The notes beneath the pieces are model-generated. The model made no database searches. It saw only the letters and a list, made by a program, of their open reading frames with translations, and was not told the DNA's origin. Positions 38,390-46,836 of a stretch of 62,839 nucleotides of DNA are shown here, in pieces. The translations under genes were made by a program, and so were the position numbers. The stretch comes from Psychromonas sp. Urea-02u-13. GTDB taxonomy: Bacteria; Pseudomonadota; Gammaproteobacteria; Enterobacterales; Psychromonadaceae. Each line of letters opens with the position of its first letter. Position 1 is the stretch's first letter. Location of the stretch: NCBI RefSeq assembly GCF_002835995.1, contig NZ_PJBZ01000057.1, positions 1 through 62,839 of the forward strand. Direction: 5' to 3'.

Positions 38390-40954
38390 ATGAAAGGATA
38401 TTTTTTACTAGTAACTTATGGTTTGATGACTATCGGCTTTGCTCAAGCTGACGCTATAAGCGCAACAAACCTAGTCTCTACCGCCAACCACCAGCATTCA
38501 ACGTTATTACAGATACAGGATGTTACCAAACGCCCTCCTATCGAATCATCTACGTTGACTATCACACCTCGTCTAGCGCAACTTACGGCGTTATCCGATG
38601 CAACACTGGCAGCTTGTTCTGTGACTGAGTTTTCCAGTCGTACAGGTAAGGACTTGATTAGTTATGTAACTCAGGTTTCCAGCGATTGTATTAATAAACA
38701 GTTTTCTGTTACCAGCGTAGATGCGACCGCTATTTTTAATGAAAATAACATGTTCACTATCATCAATGCATTCCGTTCTGCCAGTGCGCTTTACAAAGGT
38801 CGCGACGAGGACGGAATACTTAATTTAGTCCTGTTTTTAAGAGCGGGTTATTATATTCAGCATTATCAAAAAGACGCTGTCGGTGAATACTCGGATGCGA
38901 TCAAACAATCATCTTTGTTGGCGTTAACCGCATTCTTTAACAATACCCATTTTACCGATGTAAGCGACGAACACGGCCAAGTGCTTTCTGAGGTATTAAC
39001 CCTAGTGGACAGCACCGGTCATAACACCCATTTTATTTATATCGTCAAAGATATACTGGCGCGTTTTGATAATAGTTGGAGTGGCTCTCGTAGCATGAGC
39101 ATCTCAGTTAATGCTATTTTTACCATTCTATGGCGTGGCCAATGGGCTGATGGTTTTTCTGAACATTTAGAAAACGATAATAGTCTTGTTGATGACCTTA
39201 AGGTTTTTATCGACCAGCAAGACTATCTCATCGGTACCGATAATGAGTACTTAATCAATAATGCAGCAAAAGAGCTAGGGAGAATGCTGCATTATGCGCC
39301 AACGGTAAAAAGCAAAGTAAAACCTTATTTAGCTCAATTATTAACGCGTTATAGCATGAGTGGCCGTGGCAACGGAGTCTGGTTAGCAACTGCTGAAATG
39401 GTGAATTATTACAAATATTGTAACGAATACAATATTTGTGCTTATAAGGCCCAATTAGAACCTCTGATCCTTTCTATCCGTTATACCTGTAGCCCGACAA
39501 TTAAGATCCGTGCACAGTCTATGACTCAGGCAGAGCTAGCGCAGTCATGTACACAAATGGCGGAGAAAGAGGTCGACTTCCACAGCAAACTCAATAGCGG
39601 TTATCAACCTGTCGCGAATGACTACAATGCGCAGCTCGAAGTGGTGATCTTTAATGATACCAAGAGTTATAAGCAGTACGCAGGTACTATTTTTGGTATT
39701 AATACCGATAACGGTGGCATGTATTTAGAAGGAGATCCTGCGGCCTTGGATAATCAAGCACGTTTTATTGCTTATGAAGCCGATTGGATAACAGATAGCT
39801 TTCAAGTTTGGAATCTGCAACATGAATATGTGCATTATCTTGATGCGCGCTACAACATTAAAGGTAATTTTAACGCGTCAAAAACACAACCCGTCACCTG
39901 GTGGATTGAAGGTCTAGCTGAATACATCGCGCACGGTGATGACAACCGCCATGCGATTGAAACCGGTCAGAACAATCACTATCAATTAAACGATCTGTTC
40001 AACAACAAGTACGCGAGTGGTAATGATAAAGTTTACAACGGCGGTTATCTCGCGGTGCGTTATATGTTTGAAAAGCATACTGCAGAGGTGGACAATATGC
40101 TCAATGACCTACGCCAAGGTAACTTCAGTCGCTACGCGAGTTATATCTCGTCTATCGGGGAAATTTATAATACAGATTTCAGTGATTGGTTAACGGCACT
40201 CAGTCATGATAACGGTGATAATGGAGATAATAACGGGGATAACGGCAATAATAACGGTGGCGGTGATAACGCCAATACAACGATAGGCGAGTGCATAACA
40301 GCAGAAGAAGCAAATGGCGCTTTAACGCTGAACCGCCCTGTCTGTGGTATTTCTGGTAGCGATATTGTTTATTACTCTTATTATGTCGAAAATCCCGGCA
40401 CCTTGTATTTTTCTACTGAGGGTGGCGATGGTAATGTTGACCTTTACTTCAGTGACGACACTTGGCCTACGGAAACTGATTATACTTTATCGTCAGTTCA
40501 ACAAGGCAATAATGAGTTAATCAAAGCAAATGTCACTGCTGGTTGGGTTTATTTGACAGTGAAAAGCGATGCGGACTTTGCTCAGGTAAAACTATTGCTC
40601 AGTAGTATCGAACCACAACTCCCTAATAATAACTGCATTTCTAGCGAGCAAGCCGGAGGCAATTTAACGCTAAAACAAGCGGTGTGTGTTTCGTCAGATG
40701 ACATGGAATACTTAGGTTATTATGTTGAGCAAGATGCCACCTTGTCTTTCACTACACTGGGTGGTGATGGCGATGTGAACCTTTATTATAGTGACATCAC
40801 TTGGGCTTCAAAAGACAACTACCAACAATCCTCTACTAATAGCGGTAACCGTGAAGAGATAACAGTACAAGCGAAAAAAGGCTGGGTGTATTTGACATTA
40901 GATACAGCGCAAACATACCAGGACGTACGAGTGAGTGTCTCTAAAATTAGGTAA
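38390..40954 (+). CDS. Secreted M9 collagenase with two C-terminal PPC domains
   Basis: Extracellular zinc metalloprotease of family M9, expected to cut native collagen and gelatin. The 854-aa precursor has a signal peptide (cut after about FAQADA), an M9 N-terminal helical domain, and a catalytic domain with HEYVH at residues 478-482 and the glutamate block EGLAEY near 507-512. A Gly/Asn/Asp-rich linker follows near 605-625, then two repeated pre-peptidase C-terminal domains starting at CITAEEANGALTL and CISSEQAGGNLTL. AAGGG precedes the ATG. Known Vibrio collagenases have the same plan, and PPC domains are often removed on secretion. Confidence 0.92.
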   Translation: MKGYFLLVTYGLMTIGFAQADAISATNLVSTANHQHSTLLQIQDVTKRPPIESSTLTITPRLAQLTALSDATLAACSVTEFSSRTGKDLISYVTQVSSDCINKQFSVTSVDATAIFNENNMFTIINAFRSASALYKGRDEDGILNLVLFLRAGYYIQHYQKDAVGEYSDAIKQSSLLALTAFFNNTHFTDVSDEHGQVLSEVLTLVDSTGHNTHFIYIVKDILARFDNSWSGSRSMSISVNAIFTILWRGQWADGFSEHLENDNSLVDDLKVFIDQQDYLIGTDNEYLINNAAKELGRMLHYAPTVKSKVKPYLAQLLTRYSMSGRGNGVWLATAEMVNYYKYCNEYNICAYKAQLEPLILSIRYTCSPTIKIRAQSMTQAELAQSCTQMAEKEVDFHSKLNSGYQPVANDYNAQLEVVIFNDTKSYKQYAGTIFGINTDNGGMYLEGDPAALDNQARFIAYEADWITDSFQVWNLQHEYVHYLDARYNIKGNFNASKTQPVTWWIEGLAEYIAHGDDNRHAIETGQNNHYQLNDLFNNKYASGNDKVYNGGYLAVRYMFEKHTAEVDNMLNDLRQGNFSRYASYISSIGEIYNTDFSDWLTALSHDNGDNGDNNGDNGNNNGGGDNANTTIGECITAEEANGALTLNRPVCGISGSDIVYYSYYVENPGTLYFSTEGGDGNVDLYFSDDTWPTETDYTLSSVQQGNNELIKANVTAGWVYLTVKSDADFAQVKLLLSSIEPQLPNNNCISSEQAGGNLTLKQAVCVSSDDMEYLGYYVEQDATLSFTTLGGDGDVNLYYSDITWASKDNYQQSSTNSGNREEITVQAKKGWVYLTLDTAQTYQDVRVSVSKIR

Positions 40955-40990
40955 AGCGAGATGAGATAAGCTGTTTAAGGCAATAAATCC

Positions 40991-41020
40991 GTTGCGGTTA
41001 CTCGAGTTGGTAACCGCAAC
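40991..41020. terminator. Strong hairpin after the collagenase gene
   Basis: GTTGCGGTTAC and GTAACCGCAAC pair perfectly over 11 bp with an 8-nt loop, 37 nt after the collagenase stop. There is no clear T-tract on either side, so it may be a 3'-end stabiliser rather than an intrinsic terminator. Confidence 0.6.
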
Positions 41021-41094
41021 ACTGATTGAAGAATAAACGAAACAGAAAATCAGCGTCCTAGCACCCCCTGTATCAGTAATCCCCGCGCAAAAAA

Positions 41095-41202
41095 TGACCA
41101 CGAAGCCACTTCGTTACACAGAGAACACGAAGAAACCAATAACAAAAATTCAATTCCCTCTTTAACCTTCTTTTTCTTCATGCCTTCGTGGTTAATTTCT
41201 TT
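41095..41202. repeat. Dispersed 'ACCACGAAG' palindromic repeat
   Basis: The ends ACCACGAAG and CTTCGTGGT are inverted, and the interior has more CACGAAG/CTTCGTG units with a purine-rich stretch. Read on the minus strand it gives the spurious peptide motif NHEG...FLLL, which I recall from repeats scattered in many bacterial genomes. It is not a gene, and it lies between the collagenase and the regulator. Confidence 0.55.
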
Positions 41203-41242
41203 TGAATTTATATAAATTAATGCGCTTAGCCTGCAGTACCCC

Positions 41243-42466
41243 TTAATAGAGAGGGTTTTCTTCAAACAACCACATCTTATTAGAAGAAGTAGATACCCAT
41301 AGCGATTGATTCCCCCACTCTTTAACCTTCCAAATGACCCGTTTTTCGGTAATTATTTTGTTACATTTTTCTTGTAGAAGACGATTAAAAGGAATGATAT
41401 CTATCGTTTTATTTTGCATCACTAACGCAGTGGTACCGACATTTTTATCAAAACTAAAGGTAAAATCGCCACTACGACTAATGAAGGTATTTTTTGTATC
41501 TGATTCCTTTGAATATAATATAGAGCCTTTATATTTACCTTCATATTTCTTATCTTTAAGCTTGAACTCTTTAAACCCACTTTTGACCTGCTTGTTAAAG
41601 TCTAAAATGAAACGCATTTTATCCGTTATCGTGAGTTGTTCATCAACAAACATATAGTTAGTCGAGCTCATCATTACCCCTGTAAATAGCGGTAATTCAT
41701 TTTTGATTTCTTGCTGTATTGAGAACCACTCTTCCACTTTTTGAAGTGCGATATTCTCTTTATTGGCGGGGAGTTCTAATACTTTACTGATAGTGCTGTC
41801 ACACATAGTGGCATTATTAGCTAATGGGCAAGCGAGAATATAGGTTTTATGCTGGGTTACAAAAGAAAAGACTTTGCTTTTAATAGGGATTTTATCTGTA
41901 AAGGTTTCAATCATGGCTTTTCTATCTTTGTCTATGTGCTCATTTGAGATAAACGTAAGGTAGTTGCCATTATATATATAGTTTGTTTGAGGAGATAAAA
42001 AACCCAACGTCTCATCATTACTTTCACTGTGTAAAGACTGCTCATAGAGCGTGTAGGGTAATAATAAAAAAGCGAAAAACGGCAGTATATGTAGCGATTT
42101 TATTTTGAATAGTTTTAATTTATAAGAAACCGGTGGCTGTAAAGACAACGCCTCTTGCGATAATGCCTGTGCATTTTTAACGCTATAACCCTGGCTAAAT
42201 ACAGTCGCAATAACATCATCAGCACCACATAACGCTAATTTTTTTCTTAGTGAATAGATAGCTTGTGTTAAAGATTGATCAGTCACTTCTAATCCTGGCC
42301 AGCCTATTACTTTCAACGCATCTTTAGAAACAACAGACCCATTTTTAATACATAACAAGTCTATGATTTCTTTTTCTGACGTACTTAATTTCTGTGTGCT
42401 TTGTGCACTTTTTAGATTCGCTTTTACTTTACAAAAAATGACATCATTTGAAATTTTGTATGCCAT
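41243..42466 (-). CDS. ToxR/CadC-like membrane-anchored transcriptional regulator
   Basis: The 407-aa protein starts with an OmpR-type winged helix (about residues 5-100) containing WPGLEVTDQSLTQAIYSLRKKLA, the signature of CadC/ToxR proteins. A single membrane helix near 132-150 (HILPFFAFLLLPYTLY) follows. The remaining 250 residues, in the periplasm, have no family I recognise. Such proteins bind DNA from the membrane and sense signals outside it. AAAGG precedes the ATG. It is divergent from the two secreted-protein genes, so these are its likely targets, with the collagenase as another candidate. Confidence 0.85.
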   Translation of the reverse strand: MAYKISNDVIFCKVKANLKSAQSTQKLSTSEKEIIDLLCIKNGSVVSKDALKVIGWPGLEVTDQSLTQAIYSLRKKLALCGADDVIATVFSQGYSVKNAQALSQEALSLQPPVSYKLKLFKIKSLHILPFFAFLLLPYTLYEQSLHSESNDETLGFLSPQTNYIYNGNYLTFISNEHIDKDRKAMIETFTDKIPIKSKVFSFVTQHKTYILACPLANNATMCDSTISKVLELPANKENIALQKVEEWFSIQQEIKNELPLFTGVMMSSTNYMFVDEQLTITDKMRFILDFNKQVKSGFKEFKLKDKKYEGKYKGSILYSKESDTKNTFISRSGDFTFSFDKNVGTTALVMQNKTIDIIPFNRLLQEKCNKIITEKRVIWKVKEWGNQSLWVSTSSNKMWLFEENPLY

Positions 42467-42873
42467 AAAAGCAACCTTTTATCAGAATAATAAATTTACA
42501 CTACAACATTTGTAATTGTTACATCATAGATACTCTTTGTTGTATAACCTAAAAATATAAAGATAGCTACGTGATTTTCTTAGGAATTTTGTAAAAATAG
42601 ATCACATGATTTATATCATCCCAACTTATCGCTTGCTCTGTGTTTCATCTTTGCTAATACAAGCCATTATTTTCGATTTAGCCATATTTAAAATCAATAA
42701 CAAACTTCTTATAAATCAATAGGTTTATATTTATAAACACATATAAATATAATAAAAGTTTATTGATACATATCAAATTTAGACCCCTGTTCCAAAAACA
42801 ATTATATCGCTCTGGCATATTCCTCTCGCCGAAAAGGATTAATCTTTATTCCATCATCGAAGGGAAAAGCCAA
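42467..42873. promoter_or_regulatory. Divergent promoter region of the regulator and secreted-protein genes
   Basis: About 400 nt, very AT-rich (T/A runs around 42660-42770), with no gene of its own. A ToxR/CadC-type protein encoded on the left probably binds here. An in-frame ATG at 42763 exists but has no ribosome site, so the leader is counted as untranslated. TGATTTATATCATCCC at 42607-42622 is a partial CRP-like match and is not called. Confidence 0.45.
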
Positions 42874-44091
42874 ATGAAAATTAAAACAAATAAACAACTA
42901 CGTCGCTTTAAAATGAGCCTACTTGCTTTATCTATCGTGGGTTCAACATGCTTATATGCACAAAGCATCACTGAAATTCCGCCACTTGACTATGATACGA
43001 TCCAAGGAGAACTTGAAGGTGACTCATTGTTTATTGATACAGGGTCAGACACATCGCTACTTTCAACCACCGAGTGGTATCAAATTCAAGCCTATGCAAC
43101 AGCGGCTATCTCGTTACCAACAACGGAAGCCTCTTTACGCACGTTAACAAAATTCCCTGTAAATGATGCGTTCACCTATGAATACGAGAGTTTGTTAACT
43201 GAATTTACTAACATTCATCGCTCTGGTAATGATTGGAACTCAACGATTTACCCCGGTATTGTTGATTTAGCTTTACAGCTTGCAAACTACGGCGATATAC
43301 ACCCACAACTTATCTTGCCACTGATGGATCAAATCACTCAACTACAAACAAATGCAATCATGGGCAATCTTACTGTAGCGGCGACGAATCGTGACGCAGC
43401 GCTGTCCTTTTTGGGTGTGCTGCAGAGCTTTACAAGTGCCCAGCAACAAGCAACCAGTAACGCGGTTGAAGAGTTAAAACAGTTTGCTGCCGATGTTGAA
43501 GCGCAAAAAGCACAACTTGATGTTATTGAAGGTAATTTCTCTACATTACTGAACAGTGAGACGATCAGTACATTAAGAGAGAATGTACGCTTATTAAACC
43601 AAGAAATAGCAGGTTACAGAAGCGATCTTAGTGAGGCGAAACGTAATATTGGCCTCTGCGCAATAGGCGGTCCGCTGGTATTAACGATTTGTGGCAGTAT
43701 TGAAGGCGCGAGAAAAGTCAGGTTAGATAATTTGATTGCAGAGGTAAATACGCAAATAAATGATGCAAATGCAAACTTAGAACATGCGGTTAATCTAGGT
43801 GCTTCTTACGAACTCGCTCACTCAAACATCAATGAAATGCTGATACATATTGAAAACGCATTACCTCAGCTTAAAAAAGTACAACTGCACTGGCAAAGCC
43901 TAGAAAGCGACTTCGACTCACTCACCACATCCTTAAGTTCGTTAGATAGTGAAGATGCGTTAAGAAATGCCAATTTACTCGTTGCAGGTATTGTTAGTAG
44001 CCCATTGGCTGGCGTAGTTGGTCCAAAATGGAAGGAGATAAGCAGTAAAGCGAGACGATTTGCACAGAACGCTTATGTGATCATGGAATAA
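42874..44091 (+). CDS. Secreted helical protein, possible alpha-pore-forming toxin subunit A
   Basis: Not assigned to a family with certainty. The 405-aa precursor has an AAGGGA site and a signal peptide ending near CLYAQS (residue about 31). The mature part is almost all predicted helix: long amphipathic stretches at about 160-270, then one hydrophobic hairpin NIGLCAIGGPLVLTICGSIEGA near 270-292 containing two Cys, then another coiled-coil-like stretch to about 370. This plan of long helices interrupted by one hydrophobic tongue is that of XaxA/HBL/ClyA-type toxins. It is followed 144 nt later by a second secreted gene. A periplasmic structural role is the main alternative. Confidence 0.55.
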   Translation: MKIKTNKQLRRFKMSLLALSIVGSTCLYAQSITEIPPLDYDTIQGELEGDSLFIDTGSDTSLLSTTEWYQIQAYATAAISLPTTEASLRTLTKFPVNDAFTYEYESLLTEFTNIHRSGNDWNSTIYPGIVDLALQLANYGDIHPQLILPLMDQITQLQTNAIMGNLTVAATNRDAALSFLGVLQSFTSAQQQATSNAVEELKQFAADVEAQKAQLDVIEGNFSTLLNSETISTLRENVRLLNQEIAGYRSDLSEAKRNIGLCAIGGPLVLTICGSIEGARKVRLDNLIAEVNTQINDANANLEHAVNLGASYELAHSNINEMLIHIENALPQLKKVQLHWQSLESDFDSLTTSLSSLDSEDALRNANLLVAGIVSSPLAGVVGPKWKEISSKARRFAQNAYVIME

Positions 44092-44117
44092 AGCACACGC
44101 GTAAGACTCTTTATAAG

Positions 44118-44155
44118 GTGATTTTTCTAGCGCGATAGCGTGTTAGATAAATCAC
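44118..44155 (+). promoter_or_regulatory. Long stem-loop between the two secreted-protein genes
   Basis: The segment from GTGATTTTTCTAGC to GATAAATCAC folds into a stem of about 16 pairs with one mismatch, two G-T pairs and a small loop. It lies 27 nt after the first stop and about 80 nt before the second start. No T-run follows, so it may set the ratio of the two products by processing or partial termination. Confidence 0.55.
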
Positions 44156-44235
44156 TCTGATGGCCTATATAGGCTCAATCAATATTGCTTTTCAACATTA
44201 GCTTTAATATTTTTCTATGAATATAAGGATGTAAA

Positions 44236-46605
44236 ATGAATGTTTTCAACACCTTTCTTATCACAGTAAGTTTGCTCTTTAGCGTCGGCGCTAACGCCTC
44301 TGAATGGGTTAATTATAATAAACTTCCAGCTCCTAAAAATTTACCTGCAAGCGAGACAGAACAAACAGTGATCAATGATGGTCAATCTTATTTAGTGTCT
44401 GGCATGTTATTAAATTTAAGTAGCATTTTAAATGATTATTCATTAACTAATGGCGCGGACAAACCGAGTGCCATCGTGATTGTCGCAGATACACTGGAGA
44501 TAACTGAAAGTGTTATCGTTAACTTAAGCAATCAGCGATTATTTATCTTTGCTCGTAATATTACTGGTGATAATGCAGTCACCTTAAATATAGATGCAAG
44601 AACGTCAAACTCAGTGAGCCTGGGTATATTTACAAAAAACATCAACAATAATATCAACGTCATCACCCTACTTCCTTCAGGTTATGAGTTTGATATTGTC
44701 GTGCCAGTAACGGATGGTTTTGGTGCAATGTATTCAGTCTCAGAAACGTTATATAACAAGCGCGTCATAAAGAGTGAAATAGATGCCCTGATCGCTATTG
44801 AGAGTGCCCCCTACATAGCGGTTTTTAACCATTCTTTTGATATGGCAGCCTCTATTTTTGATAACGCACCAGAGCTGAGCATCTCGATGCTTGACTGGGT
44901 TGAAAGCGTATTAAGGTTTATGCCTGTTACAATCGCGCAAAACGCAGAGCTAAAGTCACTCTATTTACAAGTCTCAAACTTAAAACAATTCATTCAGCTT
45001 TCATACAATAATCCTAATTATGTACCGGGCTTAAACCATGACATGTATGAATATACCTATGCCAGTTATTTGGATGCGATGGGTGCCTATGAAGATAAAT
45101 ATCAGAACTATATGGATAGAGGTCTACTTCTTGCAGATCGTAAGCAACTTGCAGTGCTTATGTTGGAAGATTTGCAAAGCGTCAGCAGTGCAGAGTTTGC
45201 GATTATTGACCGCTCGGTTAACCAAGTTAATCAATTAAGAGAGTCACTTATTCAGCAAACCGCTAACTATGAAGGGCAAGATGCAAATATCCTGAAAGCT
45301 CAAATTGCATTTAGACAAGGTTTAGAAACCTTTGCAGATAGAGCAACCATTCAAACTGTATTTGATGTAGTGGGTGCAGTAGCGAGTGCAGGCACCGCGA
45401 TAGCGGGCTCTGCCGGCGGTGATCCCAGTGCGTTGATCAAGTTTGTCACCACGCTACCTGATTTAGGCACAAAAATAATTCTATTAAAGAAAACCTTAGA
45501 CGCTATCGCAAATAGACAGCTTGAGATTAAGGAATCGTTGAACGCTCTCGATACCTTTTCTAGGGATGTAGAATATCAAGTGCAGGTTGGTGACATCGCA
45601 AAATTTTATAATTCCATTCAACACACAGTACCGACCGTAGAAGCATCCAACTTAGTGTGGGATGAATTTCTAATCGATGCGCGCGCTGATTTTTCACTGG
45701 TTATTAGTGCTGGGGTTATTGGCAGTACTCAGTACCTTGCAGAGCTGGAAAGACTGGTCGCTCAGGCCAAAGCGATTTCGGCAACATCAATCAATTTAGC
45801 ACAAGAGTTATCAAGACAAATTGATTTAAGAATTGCGAGTCAAGTCAATGTGGAGAATATCAACCGCGTATCAGCACTTATTGCATCCATTGATAAAGAT
45901 GCGAGGGCTGTGTCTGCATTAGAAGACGCATTTTTCAGAGCCTTGAATAACCTTAAACGCCCAATGTTTGTCGCCCTTGCAAACTATCGCGCCGCTTTTG
46001 CTTATTGGTCTTTAGAAGAGAGTTCTGTGGTTGCCTCTTTAAACAAATCGTTTGCGGCTTATAAACAAGATCTTGCTTTTATGCGTGAGCAGGAAGCTGC
46101 AAGTTTGGATCATTTTTACCCACGCCCGCAAGACTTTAAATCCATCACCCATAATATTAATGACAGCTATCAATTAGCCGAATTTAAAAGTACGGGTATG
46201 CTGCATTTCACAGTGCCGTTAGGCAGTAAAATATTTGCAGATTTTGACAGAGTAAGGTTAGATGAAGTGAGTATTCTCATCGAAGGAACGGGGTTACCGA
46301 CAGGTTTGTATAACATTGATTTATTATCGAGTGGTACTTATCAAGATAGAAGATATCAAGATAATCACACGTTTACCGCAATGCCATTGTTTAGACGCAT
46401 CATTTACAATTTGGTCAATAGCCAAACACACGAAGTGAACATTCTAACCAGTGGTGCGATAGCCTCTGATTATGCGTTAAATTATTTTATGCCCACCCCT
46501 TTTACAACCTGGACCATAAAATTAAATAACTGGAAAGAAATCGATCTCAGTAACATTGAGAATATTGCCGTTAGTTTTTCAGGAAACGGAATCCCAACGC
46601 TTTAG
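44236..46605 (+). CDS. Secreted protein, possible pore-forming toxin partner subunit B
   Basis: Not recognised. The 789-aa precursor has a signal peptide ending in GANAS, preceded by an AAGGATG ribosome site. Residues about 25-190 look beta-rich with repeated short hydrophobic strands. Residues 200-630 are a long helical region with a hydrophobic hairpin near 375-405 (DVVGAVASAGTAIAGSAGG) between coiled-coil-like helices. Residues 640-789 form a beta domain ending in a strand pattern (WTIKLNNWKEIDLSNIENI) reminiscent of C-terminal beta domains in Tc/Cry-like toxins. The shared helix-hairpin-helix plan with the upstream protein suggests that they act together on membranes. No enzymatic motif was seen. 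Confidence 0.5.
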   Translation: MNVFNTFLITVSLLFSVGANASEWVNYNKLPAPKNLPASETEQTVINDGQSYLVSGMLLNLSSILNDYSLTNGADKPSAIVIVADTLEITESVIVNLSNQRLFIFARNITGDNAVTLNIDARTSNSVSLGIFTKNINNNINVITLLPSGYEFDIVVPVTDGFGAMYSVSETLYNKRVIKSEIDALIAIESAPYIAVFNHSFDMAASIFDNAPELSISMLDWVESVLRFMPVTIAQNAELKSLYLQVSNLKQFIQLSYNNPNYVPGLNHDMYEYTYASYLDAMGAYEDKYQNYMDRGLLLADRKQLAVLMLEDLQSVSSAEFAIIDRSVNQVNQLRESLIQQTANYEGQDANILKAQIAFRQGLETFADRATIQTVFDVVGAVASAGTAIAGSAGGDPSALIKFVTTLPDLGTKIILLKKTLDAIANRQLEIKESLNALDTFSRDVEYQVQVGDIAKFYNSIQHTVPTVEASNLVWDEFLIDARADFSLVISAGVIGSTQYLAELERLVAQAKAISATSINLAQELSRQIDLRIASQVNVENINRVSALIASIDKDARAVSALEDAFFRALNNLKRPMFVALANYRAAFAYWSLEESSVVASLNKSFAAYKQDLAFMREQEAASLDHFYPRPQDFKSITHNINDSYQLAEFKSTGMLHFTVPLGSKIFADFDRVRLDEVSILIEGTGLPTGLYNIDLLSSGTYQDRRYQDNHTFTAMPLFRRIIYNLVNSQTHEVNILTSGAIASDYALNYFMPTPFTTWTIKLNNWKEIDLSNIENIAVSFSGNGIPTL

Positions 46606-46623
46606 CTCAACTGAAAACCAAAC

Positions 46624-46651
46624 AGAGCATCCAATTGTTTAAATGTGGATG
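46624..46651 (+). terminator. Possible terminator after the second secreted-protein gene
   Basis: GCATCCA and TGGATGC form a 7-bp stem about 20 nt after the stop, with a 12-nt AT-rich loop. No T-tract follows, so this is a weak call. Confidence 0.35.
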
Positions 46652-46794
46652 CGCTACAGCGATGAATTTTATCAGTAGGTTACTGTTGGATTCATCGTTA
46701 TTTCTGTTTTTAGTTATCTAGGTTTTCTCACTATCTAGGCAATGAAGGCTTATAGGGTAATAGGGTTATAAAAATGAGGGTAATAAAAAATGAG

Positions 46795-46822
46795 GCTAAT
46801 AAAAAAGCCTCCTAAGAGGCTT
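46795..46822 (-). terminator. Terminator of the cpdB-like gene
   Basis: On the minus strand AAGCCTC and GAGGCTT form a 7-bp stem with a TTAG loop, followed by TTTTTTATT, 15 nt after the cpdB-like stop codon. This is a standard intrinsic terminator. Confidence 0.85.
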
Positions 46823-46836
46823 ACTATCATTGCATT

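Noticed and set aside
41050-41265. Minus-strand 71-codon frame containing NHEG
   Set aside because: It lies in the ACCACGAAG palindrome and has the typical false translation of that repeat.
42607-42622. CRP site before the secreted-protein genes
   Set aside because: Only a partial match to TGTGA-N6-TCACA; too weak to report as a feature.
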